Notes: generated by a model not told the origin, from the sequence alone. Numbered from the stretch's first letter, positions 24,806-33,835 are shown. The stretch is DNA of 55,236 bases from Pseudomonadota bacterium (GCA_023393525.1 JAEWKZ010000016.1:1-55236), one strand, 5' to 3'. Program-made: numbers and translations.

Positions 24806-25291
24806 ATGAGCGACACCACCACCCTGCAATACCTGACCTTCGCCCTGGGCGAGGAGGTCTTCGCCCTGGAGACCGGCTCCGTGCGCGAGGTCATCGAGCT
24901 CGTGCCCGTGACCCGCATCCCCAAGACCCCGCCCTTCATGCGCGGAGTCATCAACCTGCGCGGCCACGCCGTGCCCGTGGTCGATCTGCGCGTCAAATTC
25001 GACATGCCCACGACCCACGACACGGTGAACACCTGCATCATCATCGTCGATGTGGAAGTCGAGGGAGAAAACTGCTCCATGGGCGCCATCGTGGACTCGG
25101 TGCGGGAAGTCTTCGAGATGAGCAGCGACCAGATCAACCCGCCGCCGCGCATGGGCACGTCCGTAAGGGCGGACTTCATCCGGGGCATGGGCAAGCAGAA
25201 CGAGGAATTCATCATGATCCTCGACATCGGCAAGGTCTTCTCCCAGGAGGAACTGGCGCAGGTGCTCGAAAAAGAAGGGACGGAAGCGTAA
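24806..25291 (+). CDS. cheW: CheW chemotaxis coupling protein
   Basis: CheW, 161 residues, links chemoreceptors to the kinase CheA. Typical strands are LTFALGEEVFALETGSVREVIEL, the arginine-bearing loop PPFMRGVINLRGHAVPVVDLR, and the final VRADFIRGMGKQNEEFIMILDI. It follows the zinc-domain chemoreceptor by 19 bases and ends before a strong terminator, so the two are one transcript and probably one signalling unit. The ATG at 24806 is taken because the upstream residues belong to the receptor gene's tail region. Confidence 0.94.
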   Translation: MSDTTTLQYLTFALGEEVFALETGSVREVIELVPVTRIPKTPPFMRGVINLRGHAVPVVDLRVKFDMPTTHDTVNTCIIIVDVEVEGENCSMGAIVDSVREVFEMSSDQINPPPRMGTSVRADFIRGMGKQNEEFIMILDIGKVFSQEELAQVLEKEGTEA

Positions 25292-25342
25292 CATGTCCTT
25301 TTTGCCCGCATAGCGGACGCCAGCCGCGCGACCACATAAAAT

Positions 25343-25380
25343 AAAAGCCCCCGCCGGAAGACTCCAGCGGGGGCTTTTTT
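25343..25380 (+). terminator. Rho-independent terminator of the chemoreceptor-cheW operon
   Basis: A perfect 12-bp stem (25343-25354 with 25367-25378, arms AAGCCCCCGC / GCGGGGGCTT, 12-nt loop) ends in six T residues. It lies 52 bases after the cheW stop. Confidence 0.93.
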
Positions 25381-25562
25381 CATCCTCCCGCTGCGTCCGG
25401 TGCGAAGAACGCACACCCCAAAACACATCTCGGACGGGAGGCGTGACTTTGGACGCCGATGGACACTGCCCGGAAAACAAGGAAAAAAATGTACAATTGA
25501 ATTTTCCGCATTACCTGTGTGGCAGATGATTGTGTTCAGCAATACCCACAAGGAGAAAGATC

Positions 25563-25877
25563 ATGAAGAAAGTCAATCTCTTCGAAGCCAACGGATTCAA
25601 CGACCTGGGCCTGAAAAAGCTGCTGGTCCACGAATCTCCCTATTTCAAGATCCTGAACTTCAACTTCCGGGCGGGACAGCAATTGCCCATCCACTCGCAC
25701 GACCTTGAGGGCCAGCTTTCCATCCTCATCCTGGAGGGCGAAGGGGAATTTTTGGCGAAAGACGGGACCCTGCCGGCCAAAGCCGGCGACGTGCTCGTCT
25801 GCGACATTGCCGTACCGCACGGGCTCAAGGCGATCACCGACATGCGCACCGTGGTCACCATTGCCCCGCCAATTTGA
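25563..25877 (+). CDS. Small cupin-domain protein
   Basis: This 104-residue single-domain cupin holds the first metal motif as GQQLPIHSHDLEGQLSILILEGEGEF and the second as GDVLVCDIAVPHGLKAITD. The histidines HSH and the later PHG would bind a metal. AAGGAG stands before the ATG at 25563. Stand-alone cupins of this size are common in anaerobes and sense or bind small ligands, but no substrate can be named. Its nearest neighbour is hcp, convergent, with a shared terminator. Confidence 0.82.
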   Translation: MKKVNLFEANGFNDLGLKKLLVHESPYFKILNFNFRAGQQLPIHSHDLEGQLSILILEGEGEFLAKDGTLPAKAGDVLVCDIAVPHGLKAITDMRTVVTIAPPI

Positions 25878-25975
25878 ACAAAGACTTAGCAGGCAGTTAG
25901 GGATGAAAACAATATCATTCAATCAGCAATACAATCTGCAAAACGAATCTTCAAAGCACAGATCAGCCATTCAAT

Positions 25976-26006
25976 GATAAAAGGGGAGCCAGGCTCCCCT
26001 TTTATC
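25976..26006. terminator. Bidirectional terminator between the cupin gene and hcp
   Basis: A perfect 14-bp stem (GATAAAAGGGGAGC / GCTCCCCTTTTATC, loop of three) has T-runs in both directions. It touches the stop codon of hcp and lies about 100 bases past the cupin stop. Confidence 0.88.
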
Positions 26007-27667
26007 TAGTTGCCGGCCATCATGGCCGCGATGTCATCCTGCACCGTACCGATGGGCTTTATGTTGAAGTTCTCGACCAGCACCTTGGCCACATTCGGGG
26101 ACAAAAAGCCCGGCAGCGTGGGCCCGAGGCGGATGCCCTTCACGCCCAGGGCCAGGAGGGCCAGGAGCACGGCCACGGCCTTCTGCTCGTACCAGGCGAT
26201 GTCGTAGGACACGGGCAGCTTGTTGATGTCGTCGAGGCCGAAGACCTCTTTGAGTTTCAGGGCGATGACGGCCAGGGAATAGGAATCGTTGCACTGCCCG
26301 GCGTCCAGCACGCGCGGGATGCCGCCGATGTCGCCGAGGTTGAGCTTGTTGTAGCGGTACTTGGCGCAACCCGCCGTGAAGATGATGGTGTCCTTGGGCA
26401 GGGCCTCGGCCACCTCGGTGTAGTAGCCGCGTGACTTCTGACGTCCGTCGCAGCCGGCCATGACCACGAAACGCTTGACCGCGCCGGACTTGACCGCCGC
26501 CACCACCTTGTCGGCCAGGGCCAGGACCTGATGGTGGGCGAAGCCGCCGACGATGGTGCCCTTTTCCAGTTCCGTGGGCGGTGCGCATTTCTTGGCCTGG
26601 GCGATCATGCCCGAAAAGTCCTTGGCCCCGCCCGCAGGACGCTCCGGAATGTGCTTGGCGCCTTCGTAACCGACCACGCCCGTGGTGTAGAGCCGATCCA
26701 GATAGGTGTTCTCTTTCTTGAGCGGCACCAGACAGTTGGTGGTCAGCAGGATGGGGCCGCCAAAAGCCTCGAATTCGGGATTCTGCTGCCACCAGGAACC
26801 GCCGTAGTTGCCGATGAAGTGTTTGTACTTCTTGAAGGCCGGATAGTAGTTGGCCGGAAGCATCTCGCCGTGGGTGTAGACGTCCACGCCCGTGCCCTCG
26901 GTCTGCTTGAGCAGTTCCTCCATGTCCTTCAAATCATGTCCGCTGATCAGGATGCCGGGGTTCGTGCCCACGCCGATGTTGACCTCGGTGATCTCCGGAT
27001 TGCCGTACGTGGTGGTGTTGGCCTCGTCCAGAAGGGCCATGGTGGTCACGGCCATGTTGCCCGCCTTCATGACCAGGGCGATCATTTCCTCCACGGACAG
27101 ATTTTTGGTGGTGGAAGCCAGGGCTTCAAGCATGAAGTCGTCGATCTCGGGCTTGCGGAAACCGAGCACGGCGGCATGTTCGGCATAGGCGGCGATGCCT
27201 TTGAGGCCGATGATCAAGAGTTCGCGCAGGGACCGCACATCCTCGTTCTCCGTGGCCAGAATGCCCACGCTCTTGGCCTTTTCGGCAAAGGCGGACGAAT
27301 TCCCGCTCCAGGTCGCGGCCTCGGGCAGCGGATCGGCGAAATCCTTGCCGTGCTTGGCCTTGTAGGCTGACAGGAAGAAATTTTTCAGTTTGTCGCGGCG
27401 GGCAAGCCCTTCCTGGATCATGGCCACGAAACGGGCGTCGTCCCAGTTGGCGTTGGTGATGGTGGCGAAAAGGCCCTGCAGCACGAAGTCGTCATTGGAA
27501 CGGTCCGGCTGGCCGAGCTCCTTGAGCCTTTCGCCGTACACGGCGATGCCGCGCAGCACGAAGATGAGCAGATCCTGAAGATTGGCGGTCTCTTCCGGCT
27601 TGCCGCACATGCCCTTGACCGTGCAGCCCGTATTCTTCGCCGTTTCCTGACACTGGAAGCAAAACAT
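26006..27667 (-). CDS. hcp: Hybrid cluster protein (hydroxylamine reductase)
   Basis: Hcp, 553 residues, carries a proximal iron-sulfur cluster bound by Cys3, Cys6, Cys15 and Cys21 (the C-x2-C-x8-C-x5-C pattern of the Desulfovibrio class) and the hybrid Fe-S-O cluster. It reduces hydroxylamine in vitro and is thought to remove NO or support S-nitrosylation. AAGGAGGTCACC stands right before the ATG at 27667. It is the last gene of a leftward run of CBS protein, HPP protein, flavodiiron protein and Hcp, all of which suit nitrosative and oxygen stress. An HcpR-type site was looked for upstream without a clear result. Confidence 0.96.
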   Translation of the reverse strand: MFCFQCQETAKNTGCTVKGMCGKPEETANLQDLLIFVLRGIAVYGERLKELGQPDRSNDDFVLQGLFATITNANWDDARFVAMIQEGLARRDKLKNFFLSAYKAKHGKDFADPLPEAATWSGNSSAFAEKAKSVGILATENEDVRSLRELLIIGLKGIAAYAEHAAVLGFRKPEIDDFMLEALASTTKNLSVEEMIALVMKAGNMAVTTMALLDEANTTTYGNPEITEVNIGVGTNPGILISGHDLKDMEELLKQTEGTGVDVYTHGEMLPANYYPAFKKYKHFIGNYGGSWWQQNPEFEAFGGPILLTTNCLVPLKKENTYLDRLYTTGVVGYEGAKHIPERPAGGAKDFSGMIAQAKKCAPPTELEKGTIVGGFAHHQVLALADKVVAAVKSGAVKRFVVMAGCDGRQKSRGYYTEVAEALPKDTIIFTAGCAKYRYNKLNLGDIGGIPRVLDAGQCNDSYSLAVIALKLKEVFGLDDINKLPVSYDIAWYEQKAVAVLLALLALGVKGIRLGPTLPGFLSPNVAKVLVENFNIKPIGTVQDDIAAMMAGN

Positions 27668-27737
27668 GGTGACCTCCTTATTTTGTGTTGCTGATCGCGT
27701 GGCAACGCACGCACCTCTCGTCAATCAATGGAAAAAG

Positions 27738-28919
27738 CTACGCCGTGAAGCCGCTCTCCTTGTGCTTGGCGGCAATGGCGTCCGCCAGGCGATCCAGGGC
27801 GCCGTACGTGTCGTCCGTGGGCAGACCCTTGCACAGCACGGGATCAAGCACCTCGACCTTCAGATTGGGGATCATGCCGGCCAGGGTTTCCACCGTCTTG
27901 CCGCCCCATCCATACGAGCCGACGATGGACAGGTACTTGGCCTTGGGCCGCAGGGCATTGGCCAAAAATGCCGCGTAGCCGGCCATGGGATGCGGACCGG
28001 CAAGCACCGTGGGCGTGCCGAGCACGATGCTGCCCGCGTCCACCAGGGACATGGCCAGCTTGCCGATGTCGGTCACGGCGAGGTTGAAAAGCTCGACCCG
28101 CACCTCGCGTTCGGACAGGGCCGCCGCCAGATGATCGACCATGAGCCGGGTGCTGCCGTGCATGGAGACGAAGGGAAAGGCCACCAGATTGTGCGCCGTG
28201 CCCGAAACCCAGTCCTTGTAGGCGTCCACGATCCAGCCGGGGCTGTCGTAGATCTGGCCGTGGCTGGGGGCGATCATGGCGATGTCGTAGGGGGCGAGCT
28301 TTTCCAGATTTTTGGCTATCATGGTCCGAAACGGCATCATGATCTCGCCGAAATAGCGTTTGGCGGCTTCATGCACCCGGCCCCGGTCGCGCACGAAAAG
28401 ATCGCTGGTGGCGATGTGCGAGCCGAAAAAGTCGCAACTGAACAGGATGTTGTCTTCCGCCAGATAGGTGGACATGGTTTCCGGCCAGTGCACCCAGGGC
28501 GTGAGAATGAAGGTCAGCGTCTTGTCGCCAAGCGACAGGGTTTCGCCATCAGCAACAACAATGAATTTGTCCTCGGGAATGAGCAAGAGATCCATGAGCA
28601 TGGCCTTGGCCTTGGCGTTGGTCACGACCTTGGCCTCCGGGTACAGGTCCAGCACCAGGGCTATTGTGCCGGAATGGTCCTGCTCGGCATGCTGGGAAAC
28701 CACATAGTCGATCTTTTCCACCCCATCCAGGTGCCCAAGCAAGGTATCGACCATGTCGGGGTCCACGGCGTCGATGAGAGCGGTCTTCTCGCTGCCTTCC
28801 ACGAGGTAGGCGTTGTAGGTCGTGCCGTCGGGGAGCGGAACCAGGGAATCGAACAGCCGCCGGTCCCAATCCACCGCGCCCATCCAGAAGACGCCGTCTT
28901 TTATTTTCTTGGTATGCAT
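27738..28919 (-). CDS. roo: Flavodiiron protein (FprA/rubredoxin:oxygen oxidoreductase)
   Basis: The 393-residue A-type flavoprotein has an N-terminal metallo-beta-lactamase-like diiron domain with H77-x-E79-x-D81-H82 (QHAEQDHSG) and later ligands in SCDFFGSH and APSHGQIY. The second half is a flavodoxin-like FMN domain (VDAGSIVLGTPTVLAGPHP, GSYGWGGKTVE). Such enzymes reduce O2 to water or NO to N2O with electrons from rubredoxin. It lies 70 bases upstream of hcp on the same strand, forming a defence pair. Whether O2 or NO is the main substrate cannot be read from sequence alone. No rubredoxin gene is adjacent. Confidence 0.94.
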   Translation of the reverse strand: MHTKKIKDGVFWMGAVDWDRRLFDSLVPLPDGTTYNAYLVEGSEKTALIDAVDPDMVDTLLGHLDGVEKIDYVVSQHAEQDHSGTIALVLDLYPEAKVVTNAKAKAMLMDLLLIPEDKFIVVADGETLSLGDKTLTFILTPWVHWPETMSTYLAEDNILFSCDFFGSHIATSDLFVRDRGRVHEAAKRYFGEIMMPFRTMIAKNLEKLAPYDIAMIAPSHGQIYDSPGWIVDAYKDWVSGTAHNLVAFPFVSMHGSTRLMVDHLAAALSEREVRVELFNLAVTDIGKLAMSLVDAGSIVLGTPTVLAGPHPMAGYAAFLANALRPKAKYLSIVGSYGWGGKTVETLAGMIPNLKVEVLDPVLCKGLPTDDTYGALDRLADAIAAKHKESGFTA

Positions 28920-28991
28920 CGCAGAGTCCTTGTTTTCGTGTTGCAGTGTTCTCGTTTTACGCTTCAGCCAGTGCGGCAGGGCGCGACCTCT

Positions 28992-29528
28992 TTAGAACCA
29001 GAATTCAGGATAACGCCTGCCCTTTGGAATGTTGTTGACCACCAATGCGACCAGCAGCAGGATCACCGCCCCCAGCCCCGCCGGAACCAGGGCGTACATG
29101 TAGCCAAGGCCATGCACCGAATCCCCGCCGATGACCGCGATCAAGGCCGTGGCCCCGCCCGGAGGGTGCAGGGTCTTGGTCAGGTGCATGACCGCGATGG
29201 CGGTGGCCACGGCCACCGCGGCGGCCAGCCACGGAGTCGCGCCCAGGGTCTGCTGTGCGCATACACCAATCAAAGCGGAAAGAACATGCCCCCCGAGCAC
29301 ATTTCTCGGTTGGGCCAGGGGGCTGCGGATGGCGCCGTAAACAAGCACCGCCGTGGCCCCGAAGGAGCCGATGAGCAGGGCCTGTCCGGCCTGGTCCACC
29401 AGCCGCGCATGCACAAGCCCGACCAGGGCGATGCCGAGCACCGCGCCGACCCAGGACCAGAGCACCTCCGGGAGGGCGACCCGGGGCGGGCTTTGCGTCG
29501 TGCCGCGCATTTTCTTGAAGTACTCCAC
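28992..29528 (-). CDS. HPP-family membrane protein
   Basis: A 178-residue protein with four membrane segments and the family motif TKTLHPPGGATALIAVIGG. HPP proteins have been linked to nitrite transport in plant chloroplasts and cyanobacteria; the bacterial role is poorly known. The start is a GTG at 29528 with GGGAGG eight bases before it, and it follows the CBS protein stop by three bases, so the two are tightly coupled. Being directly upstream of the flavodiiron protein and Hcp, it may move nitrite or another nitrogen oxide, which is inference. Confidence 0.87.
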   Translation of the reverse strand: MEYFKKMRGTTQSPPRVALPEVLWSWVGAVLGIALVGLVHARLVDQAGQALLIGSFGATAVLVYGAIRSPLAQPRNVLGGHVLSALIGVCAQQTLGATPWLAAAVAVATAIAVMHLTKTLHPPGGATALIAVIGGDSVHGLGYMYALVPAGLGAVILLLVALVVNNIPKGRRYPEFWF

Positions 29529-29531
29529 TGT

Positions 29532-30122
29532 CTACCTCCCGCACATGGAGCCGACCAGGTCGGTCCGGGTCACGATGCCCACGGGGCGGCCAGCGTCGTC
29601 GCAGATGGGCAGGCGGTTGATGGAATGCCTGGCCAGCATCTCCGAAAGCTCGGCCACCGGCGTCTCGCGGGAAGCGACCACGGGCGGGGTGCTCATGATG
29701 TCGTCCACCAGCAGCTTGCGCATGTCAGCGACCATGCAGCCCGGAGTGCTCAGGCAGGTGGAGACCACGGTCATGAATGAGGCCGTGCCGGGCAGGCCCA
29801 TCTTGCGCAGATAGTCCTTTTCCGAGACCACCCCGCAGACCCGGCCCTCCCCGTCGAGCACGGGCGCGCCGCTGATGCCGAGCCCGGCCATGAGCGCGGC
29901 GGCTTCCGAGGCGCTCATGCCCTTGTGCAGGCAGTGCACGGGCGCGGTCATGATGTCCTCGGCCTTGCCCAAGGAGCGCACACGCTTCAGGGCCAGGTCA
30001 TAGGCCAGCGCGTAAATCTCCCGAAATGTCCCCGGCGTTATGTCCACGTAGCCCTGCATGGAGCGCATGGCGTCCAGGACATCCTCCTCGGTCAAATCCG
30101 TAAATCCGCATTGATCGTTCAT
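29532..30122 (-). CDS. Tandem CBS-domain protein
   Basis: This 196-residue cytoplasmic protein contains two CBS domains: about residues 55-110 (AEDIMTAPVHCLHKGMSASEAAALM, CGVVSEKDYL) and 135-193 (VDDIMSTPPVVASRETPVAELSEML, VGIVTRTDLV). CBS pairs bind adenine nucleotides and often regulate transporters. It is the first gene of the leftward operon that continues with the HPP membrane protein three bases later, and HPP proteins are fused to CBS domains in some bacteria, so it probably gates that protein. The ribosome site is modest (GGAGACGGG upstream of the ATG). Confidence 0.88.
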   Translation of the reverse strand: MNDQCGFTDLTEEDVLDAMRSMQGYVDITPGTFREIYALAYDLALKRVRSLGKAEDIMTAPVHCLHKGMSASEAAALMAGLGISGAPVLDGEGRVCGVVSEKDYLRKMGLPGTASFMTVVSTCLSTPGCMVADMRKLLVDDIMSTPPVVASRETPVAELSEMLARHSINRLPICDDAGRPVGIVTRTDLVGSMCGR

Positions 30123-30436
30123 CCCGTCTCCTTAGATTTTGTCTGCGAACCATGATGCCCGATAAATCCAGAAAAAGCCATGCCAGGACAAGCACGGCAA
30201 GGTTCATCAATAACGCACGCCTCATGTATTGAACTTCGCGTAGAGTGGAGCAATCCGAAAACCGCTCCGCCCAGTCTCCCAAAACCCCGGACACCCTCCT
30301 GCCCTAACGCCACAACGCCGTTCGTATCCGGTTTTTCAATGTGTCATCACTGCACTCATCGATCTTATCAATTTGTTTTAACCCACGCCCTGGCTTAGGA
30401 AAACGAGCTTAAAACAATTCCTTTAGGAGGCTTGAA
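30123..30436. other. Divergent promoter interval between the CBS-hcp operon and pstS
   Basis: No gene is seen in these 314 bases. They must carry the promoters of both flanking operons. I looked for Pho-box and HcpR-like repeats and saw nothing convincing. A short open frame in the left half has no ribosome site and overlaps the CBS gene in another frame. Confidence 0.5.
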
Positions 30437-31267
30437 ATGAACCTTTGGAAGCATTTTTCCATTGCCTTGATCGTCGCGGTGTTCCTAGCCGGGGGAACTG
30501 CCCATGCAGACCTGCTCGAAACTTTCGCGGGCCAGTCCGGCAAGATTGACATCGCCGGCGGCACGGCGCACATCCCGGTCATGACCGAGGCCGCCAAGCG
30601 GATCATGACGGTCAATTCCGACATCCGCATCAACGTCGAAGGCGGGGGCACGGGCGTCGGAGTACAGAAGGCGGGAGAAGGCCTGGTCGAAATCGGCAAT
30701 ACCGGCCGCGCCCTGTCCGAAGACGAGATCGCCAAGTACGGCCTTGTCTCCTTCGCCTTCGCCGTGGACGGAGTGACCGTGGTCCTCAACCCGGCCAACG
30801 GCGTCAAGGACTTGAGCGCCGCCCAGGTGCAGGACATTTTCGCGGGCAAGATCACGAACTGGAAGGACGTGGGCGGGGCCGACGCGGCCATCACGCTCTA
30901 TTCCCGCGACGAGGCCAGCGGCACGCGCGAAGTGTTCTGGGGCAAGATGCTCAAGAAAGGAGCCATCGCGGACAACGCCAACATCGTGGCCTCCAACGGC
31001 GCCATGAAGGTTGCCGTGGCCCAGGACGCCAACGCCATCGGCTACATGAGCATCGGCTTCGTGGACGATTCGGTCAAGGCGCCCACCCTGGAAGGAGTCG
31101 AACCCTCGCAGGACAACGCCAAATCCGGCGCGTACAAGGTGGCCCGCAAGCTGTACATGAACACCAAGGGCGAACCCCAGGGGCTGACCAGGATGTTCAT
31201 CGACTATGTCACCAGCCCCGAGTGCGCCGACATCATCGCCAAGGCCGGCTACATCCCGCTCAAATAG
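30437..31267 (+). CDS. pstS: Phosphate-binding periplasmic protein
   Basis: PstS, 276 residues, binds phosphate in the periplasm for the ABC importer. It has a signal peptide (FSIALIVAVFLAGGTAHA), the phosphate loop GGTAHIPVMTEAAKR, the GGGTGVGVQKAGEG segment and SRDEASGTREVFWGKM, all typical of the family. TTAGGAGG precedes the ATG. The permease gene starts one base after its stop. Other oxyanions such as tungstate are less likely given the paired PstC-PstA-like permease. Confidence 0.92.
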   Translation: MNLWKHFSIALIVAVFLAGGTAHADLLETFAGQSGKIDIAGGTAHIPVMTEAAKRIMTVNSDIRINVEGGGTGVGVQKAGEGLVEIGNTGRALSEDEIAKYGLVSFAFAVDGVTVVLNPANGVKDLSAAQVQDIFAGKITNWKDVGGADAAITLYSRDEASGTREVFWGKMLKKGAIADNANIVASNGAMKVAVAQDANAIGYMSIGFVDDSVKAPTLEGVEPSQDNAKSGAYKVARKLYMNTKGEPQGLTRMFIDYVTSPECADIIAKAGYIPLK

Positions 31268-31268
31268 C

Positions 31269-33080
31269 ATGCATCGCTCCCCCGTCTGCCGACGGAATTC
31301 CTCGCGATTCTGTCGGCAGCTTTTTTTCGACAGGGTCGCGCGGATTCTGTGCTGCGGGGCCGGATTCATATCCCTGGGCACCTTGGCGGCCATTTTCGTC
31401 TTTCTGCTGGTCCTGGCCATGCCGCTTTTTCTGGAAGGCCAGTGGGAGCAGATCCTGTCCATGACCTGGCGTCCCTATCAGGGGCATTACGGCATCCTGC
31501 CCATGCTGGCCGGTTCCCTGGCCCTGAGCGTGTCGGCCTTCGCCGTGGCCTATCCGCTGGGGCTTGGCATCTGCCTCTTTGCCTGCGGGCCGGGTCCTGG
31601 GCTTCTGCGGCGCGGCGTGATTTCGGTCATCACGTTCATGACCGCCATTCCCACCGTGGTGTACGGATTCGTGGCCGTCTTTCTCCTCGTCCCCCTTTTG
31701 AACAGCGCCGTGACAGGCAGAAGCGGACCGTCCCTCATGGCGGCCTGCCTGACCCTGGCCCTGCTCATTCTGCCGACCATCGTCCTCTTTCTGTACGAAA
31801 CCATGCGCGAAACGGAAAAGCGGACCCGGCTGACCAGCGCGAGCCTCGGCTTCTCGCCCGTCCAGGCCCTGCTTCTGGTCGTCCTGCCCGGCTCGGCCAC
31901 GGGGCTGCGCAACGCCGCCATCATGGGCTATTGCCGGGCCTTGAGCGACACGCTCATTCCGCTCATGCTGGCCGGAAACGCCCCACAACTGCCGTCTTCC
32001 CTTTTCGACTCCGTGCGCACCCTGACCGCGCACATCGCGCTGGTCGTGGCCACGGACAACAGCTCGCCGGCCTTTCACTCCCTTTTCGCCTGCGGCCTGG
32101 CCCTGTTTGGCATGAGTTTCGCCATCCAGATCATGATCCGGAAAAAAAACCACCCGGCCAGGCCCCTGAAGGGAATCTGGCTCGATCTGCTGGCCTTTCT
32201 GGCCGGAAACCGCTTTTGCCTGACCGTGGTCCACGCCTGGACGACGGCAGCCTGCGCCACCCTCCTGATTGCCATCGGCGGGCTTGTCATCTTCCTGCTC
32301 AGGCAGAGCCTGCCTGTTTTCGGCACGCGGCTTTTTTTCGGGGATACACCCGTCCTGGCCGCGATCACGGGCCGGGCCCCGGTCTGGGACGGCATCTTCG
32401 CGGCCTGCGCCGGAACAGCGGCCCTGGTGGTTCTGGCTTCGCTCATGGCCATTCCCGTCGGGATCGGCGCGGGCATAGCCTTGTCCCAGTACCTACACGG
32501 CAGGCTGGGTCGAGCGCTCAGGTTCTCGGCCAACATCCTGGCCGGAGTGCCTTCCATCGTCATGGGACTGTTCGGCTTCTCGCTGATCATCTTTCTGCGC
32601 CATACCATTGCCCCGCAGGCGAACACCGGGCTCTTGCTCTCCGCCTTCTGCCTGGCCCTGCTTATCCTGCCGTACACCATCAACGCCACGGCCCAGGCCC
32701 TTGAGACATTACCCCAGGAACTGCGGCTGCTCGGCCCAAGCCTTGGCATGACCGGCCTGCAAAGCCTTCGGCGCATCCTGCTCCCCGCCGCGAGCAGGGG
32801 CATTCTCGGCGGGGTTGTGCTGTCCATGGGACGGGCCGCCGAGGACACGGCGGTCATCCTGCTGACCGGAGTCGTGGCCCAGGGGGGCTTGCCGCGCGGA
32901 CTGCTGGACAAATTCGAAGCCCTGCCCTTCACCATCTATTATCTGGCGGCCCAATACCAAAGCGCGGACGACCTGCGCAAAGGCTTCGGCGCCGCCCTGA
33001 CCCTCCTGGCCCTGACCGTGCTCCTTTACGGAGGAGCGCGAATGCTGCGGTCCAGTCTGGAGAGCAAATGGACAAAGTGA
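31269..33080 (+). CDS. pstCA: Fused phosphate ABC permease (PstC-PstA)
   Basis: A 603-residue inner-membrane protein made of two ABC permease halves. The first (residues about 20-300) resembles PstC with SLGFSPVQALLLVVLPGSATGLRNAAIMGYCRALSDT as its coupling region; the second (about 330-600) resembles PstA with LGMTGLQSLRRILLPAASRGILGGVVLSMGRAAEDT. Usually these are two separate chains. The ATG at 31269 lies one base after the pstS stop, and the ATPase gene starts 13 bases before its end, so the three genes are translationally coupled. No phoU gene is attached. Confidence 0.9.
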   Translation: MHRSPVCRRNSSRFCRQLFFDRVARILCCGAGFISLGTLAAIFVFLLVLAMPLFLEGQWEQILSMTWRPYQGHYGILPMLAGSLALSVSAFAVAYPLGLGICLFACGPGPGLLRRGVISVITFMTAIPTVVYGFVAVFLLVPLLNSAVTGRSGPSLMAACLTLALLILPTIVLFLYETMRETEKRTRLTSASLGFSPVQALLLVVLPGSATGLRNAAIMGYCRALSDTLIPLMLAGNAPQLPSSLFDSVRTLTAHIALVVATDNSSPAFHSLFACGLALFGMSFAIQIMIRKKNHPARPLKGIWLDLLAFLAGNRFCLTVVHAWTTAACATLLIAIGGLVIFLLRQSLPVFGTRLFFGDTPVLAAITGRAPVWDGIFAACAGTAALVVLASLMAIPVGIGAGIALSQYLHGRLGRALRFSANILAGVPSIVMGLFGFSLIIFLRHTIAPQANTGLLLSAFCLALLILPYTINATAQALETLPQELRLLGPSLGMTGLQSLRRILLPAASRGILGGVVLSMGRAAEDTAVILLTGVVAQGGLPRGLLDKFEALPFTIYYLAAQYQSADDLRKGFGAALTLLALTVLLYGGARMLRSSLESKWTK

Positions 33081-33835
33081 CGCCCCTTTTCACCCTTAGG
33101 GGTGTTGGCGTGGCTCTGGGCGGAAGGCAAATCCTGTCCGGACTCGATCTGGAGATCATGAAGACGCAGGCCACGTTTGTCATGGGCCGCTCAGGGGCAG
33201 GCAAGACGACCCTTTTGCGCATCTTCAACCGTCTGAACGACGCCTTTCACGGTTGCGCGACCACAGGGGAGGTGCTGCTTCACCTCGACGACGGAGTCGT
33301 GCGGCCCTATGCCGACGAAATCCCCCTGGTCGAGCTGCGGCGTCTGGTCGGCATGGTCTTCCAGCATCCCAATGTCCTGCCCATGAGCATCGAGAACAAC
33401 ATCGTCATGCCCCTGGCCACGATACACGGGGTCAAACGTGCGGACGCCATGGAAGCGGCCCGGCAGGCCCTTGAGGAGACGCAACTCTGGAACGAGGTGC
33501 GCGACCGGCTGTCATCCGACGCCCGCGCCCTGTCCGGCGGCCAGCAGCAACGACTCTGCCTGGCCCGCGCCCTGGCCATGAAGCCCGGCGTCCTGCTGCT
33601 GGACGAACCGACGTCATCCCTTGATTACAAGGCCGCCAGGGGCATCGAAGAACTGCTTGAAACCCTGAAGGGCCGCTACACCCTGATCGTGGTTTCGCAC
33701 AGCCTGGATTTCGCCTTGCGCCTGGCCGACGACATCATCGTGCTGCGTGAAGGTCGGGCGCACCGCCATCTCCCGCCCCGGGAATTCAAAGAGAAGACCG
33801 GAGCGCTGCTCAAAGAACTCGAAGACATGTACTGA
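33068..33835 (+). CDS. pstB: Phosphate ABC transporter ATPase
   Basis: PstB, 255 residues, drives phosphate import. Walker A is GRSGAGKTTLLR, the signature ALSGGQQQRLCLARAL, and Walker B VLLLDEPTSSLD. The stretch FQHPNVLPMSIENNIVMPL after the Q-loop matches PstB (normally QKPTPFPMSIYDNV) but is not identical, so it is somewhat divergent. Its start overlaps the permease gene by 13 bases. No terminator is visible after it. Confidence 0.91.
   Translation: MDKVTPLFTLRGVGVALGGRQILSGLDLEIMKTQATFVMGRSGAGKTTLLRIFNRLNDAFHGCATTGEVLLHLDDGVVRPYADEIPLVELRRLVGMVFQHPNVLPMSIENNIVMPLATIHGVKRADAMEAARQALEETQLWNEVRDRLSSDARALSGGQQQRLCLARALAMKPGVLLLDEPTSSLDYKAARGIEELLETLKGRYTLIVVSHSLDFALRLADDIIVLREGRAHRHLPPREFKEKTGALLKELEDMY

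Noticed and set aside
27668..27737. HcpR or FNR-like operator before hcp
   Set aside because: GTTGC-N9-GCAAC is present but short and unlike the sites I remember, so it was not listed.
27666..29780. Long plus-strand frame opposite hcp, the flavodiiron and the HPP genes
   Set aside because: It spans several real genes on the other strand and has no motif of its own.
29998..30294. Possible small membrane protein before the CBS gene
   Set aside because: The hydrophobic stretch is short, there is no ribosome site, and the frame runs into the CBS gene in another phase.
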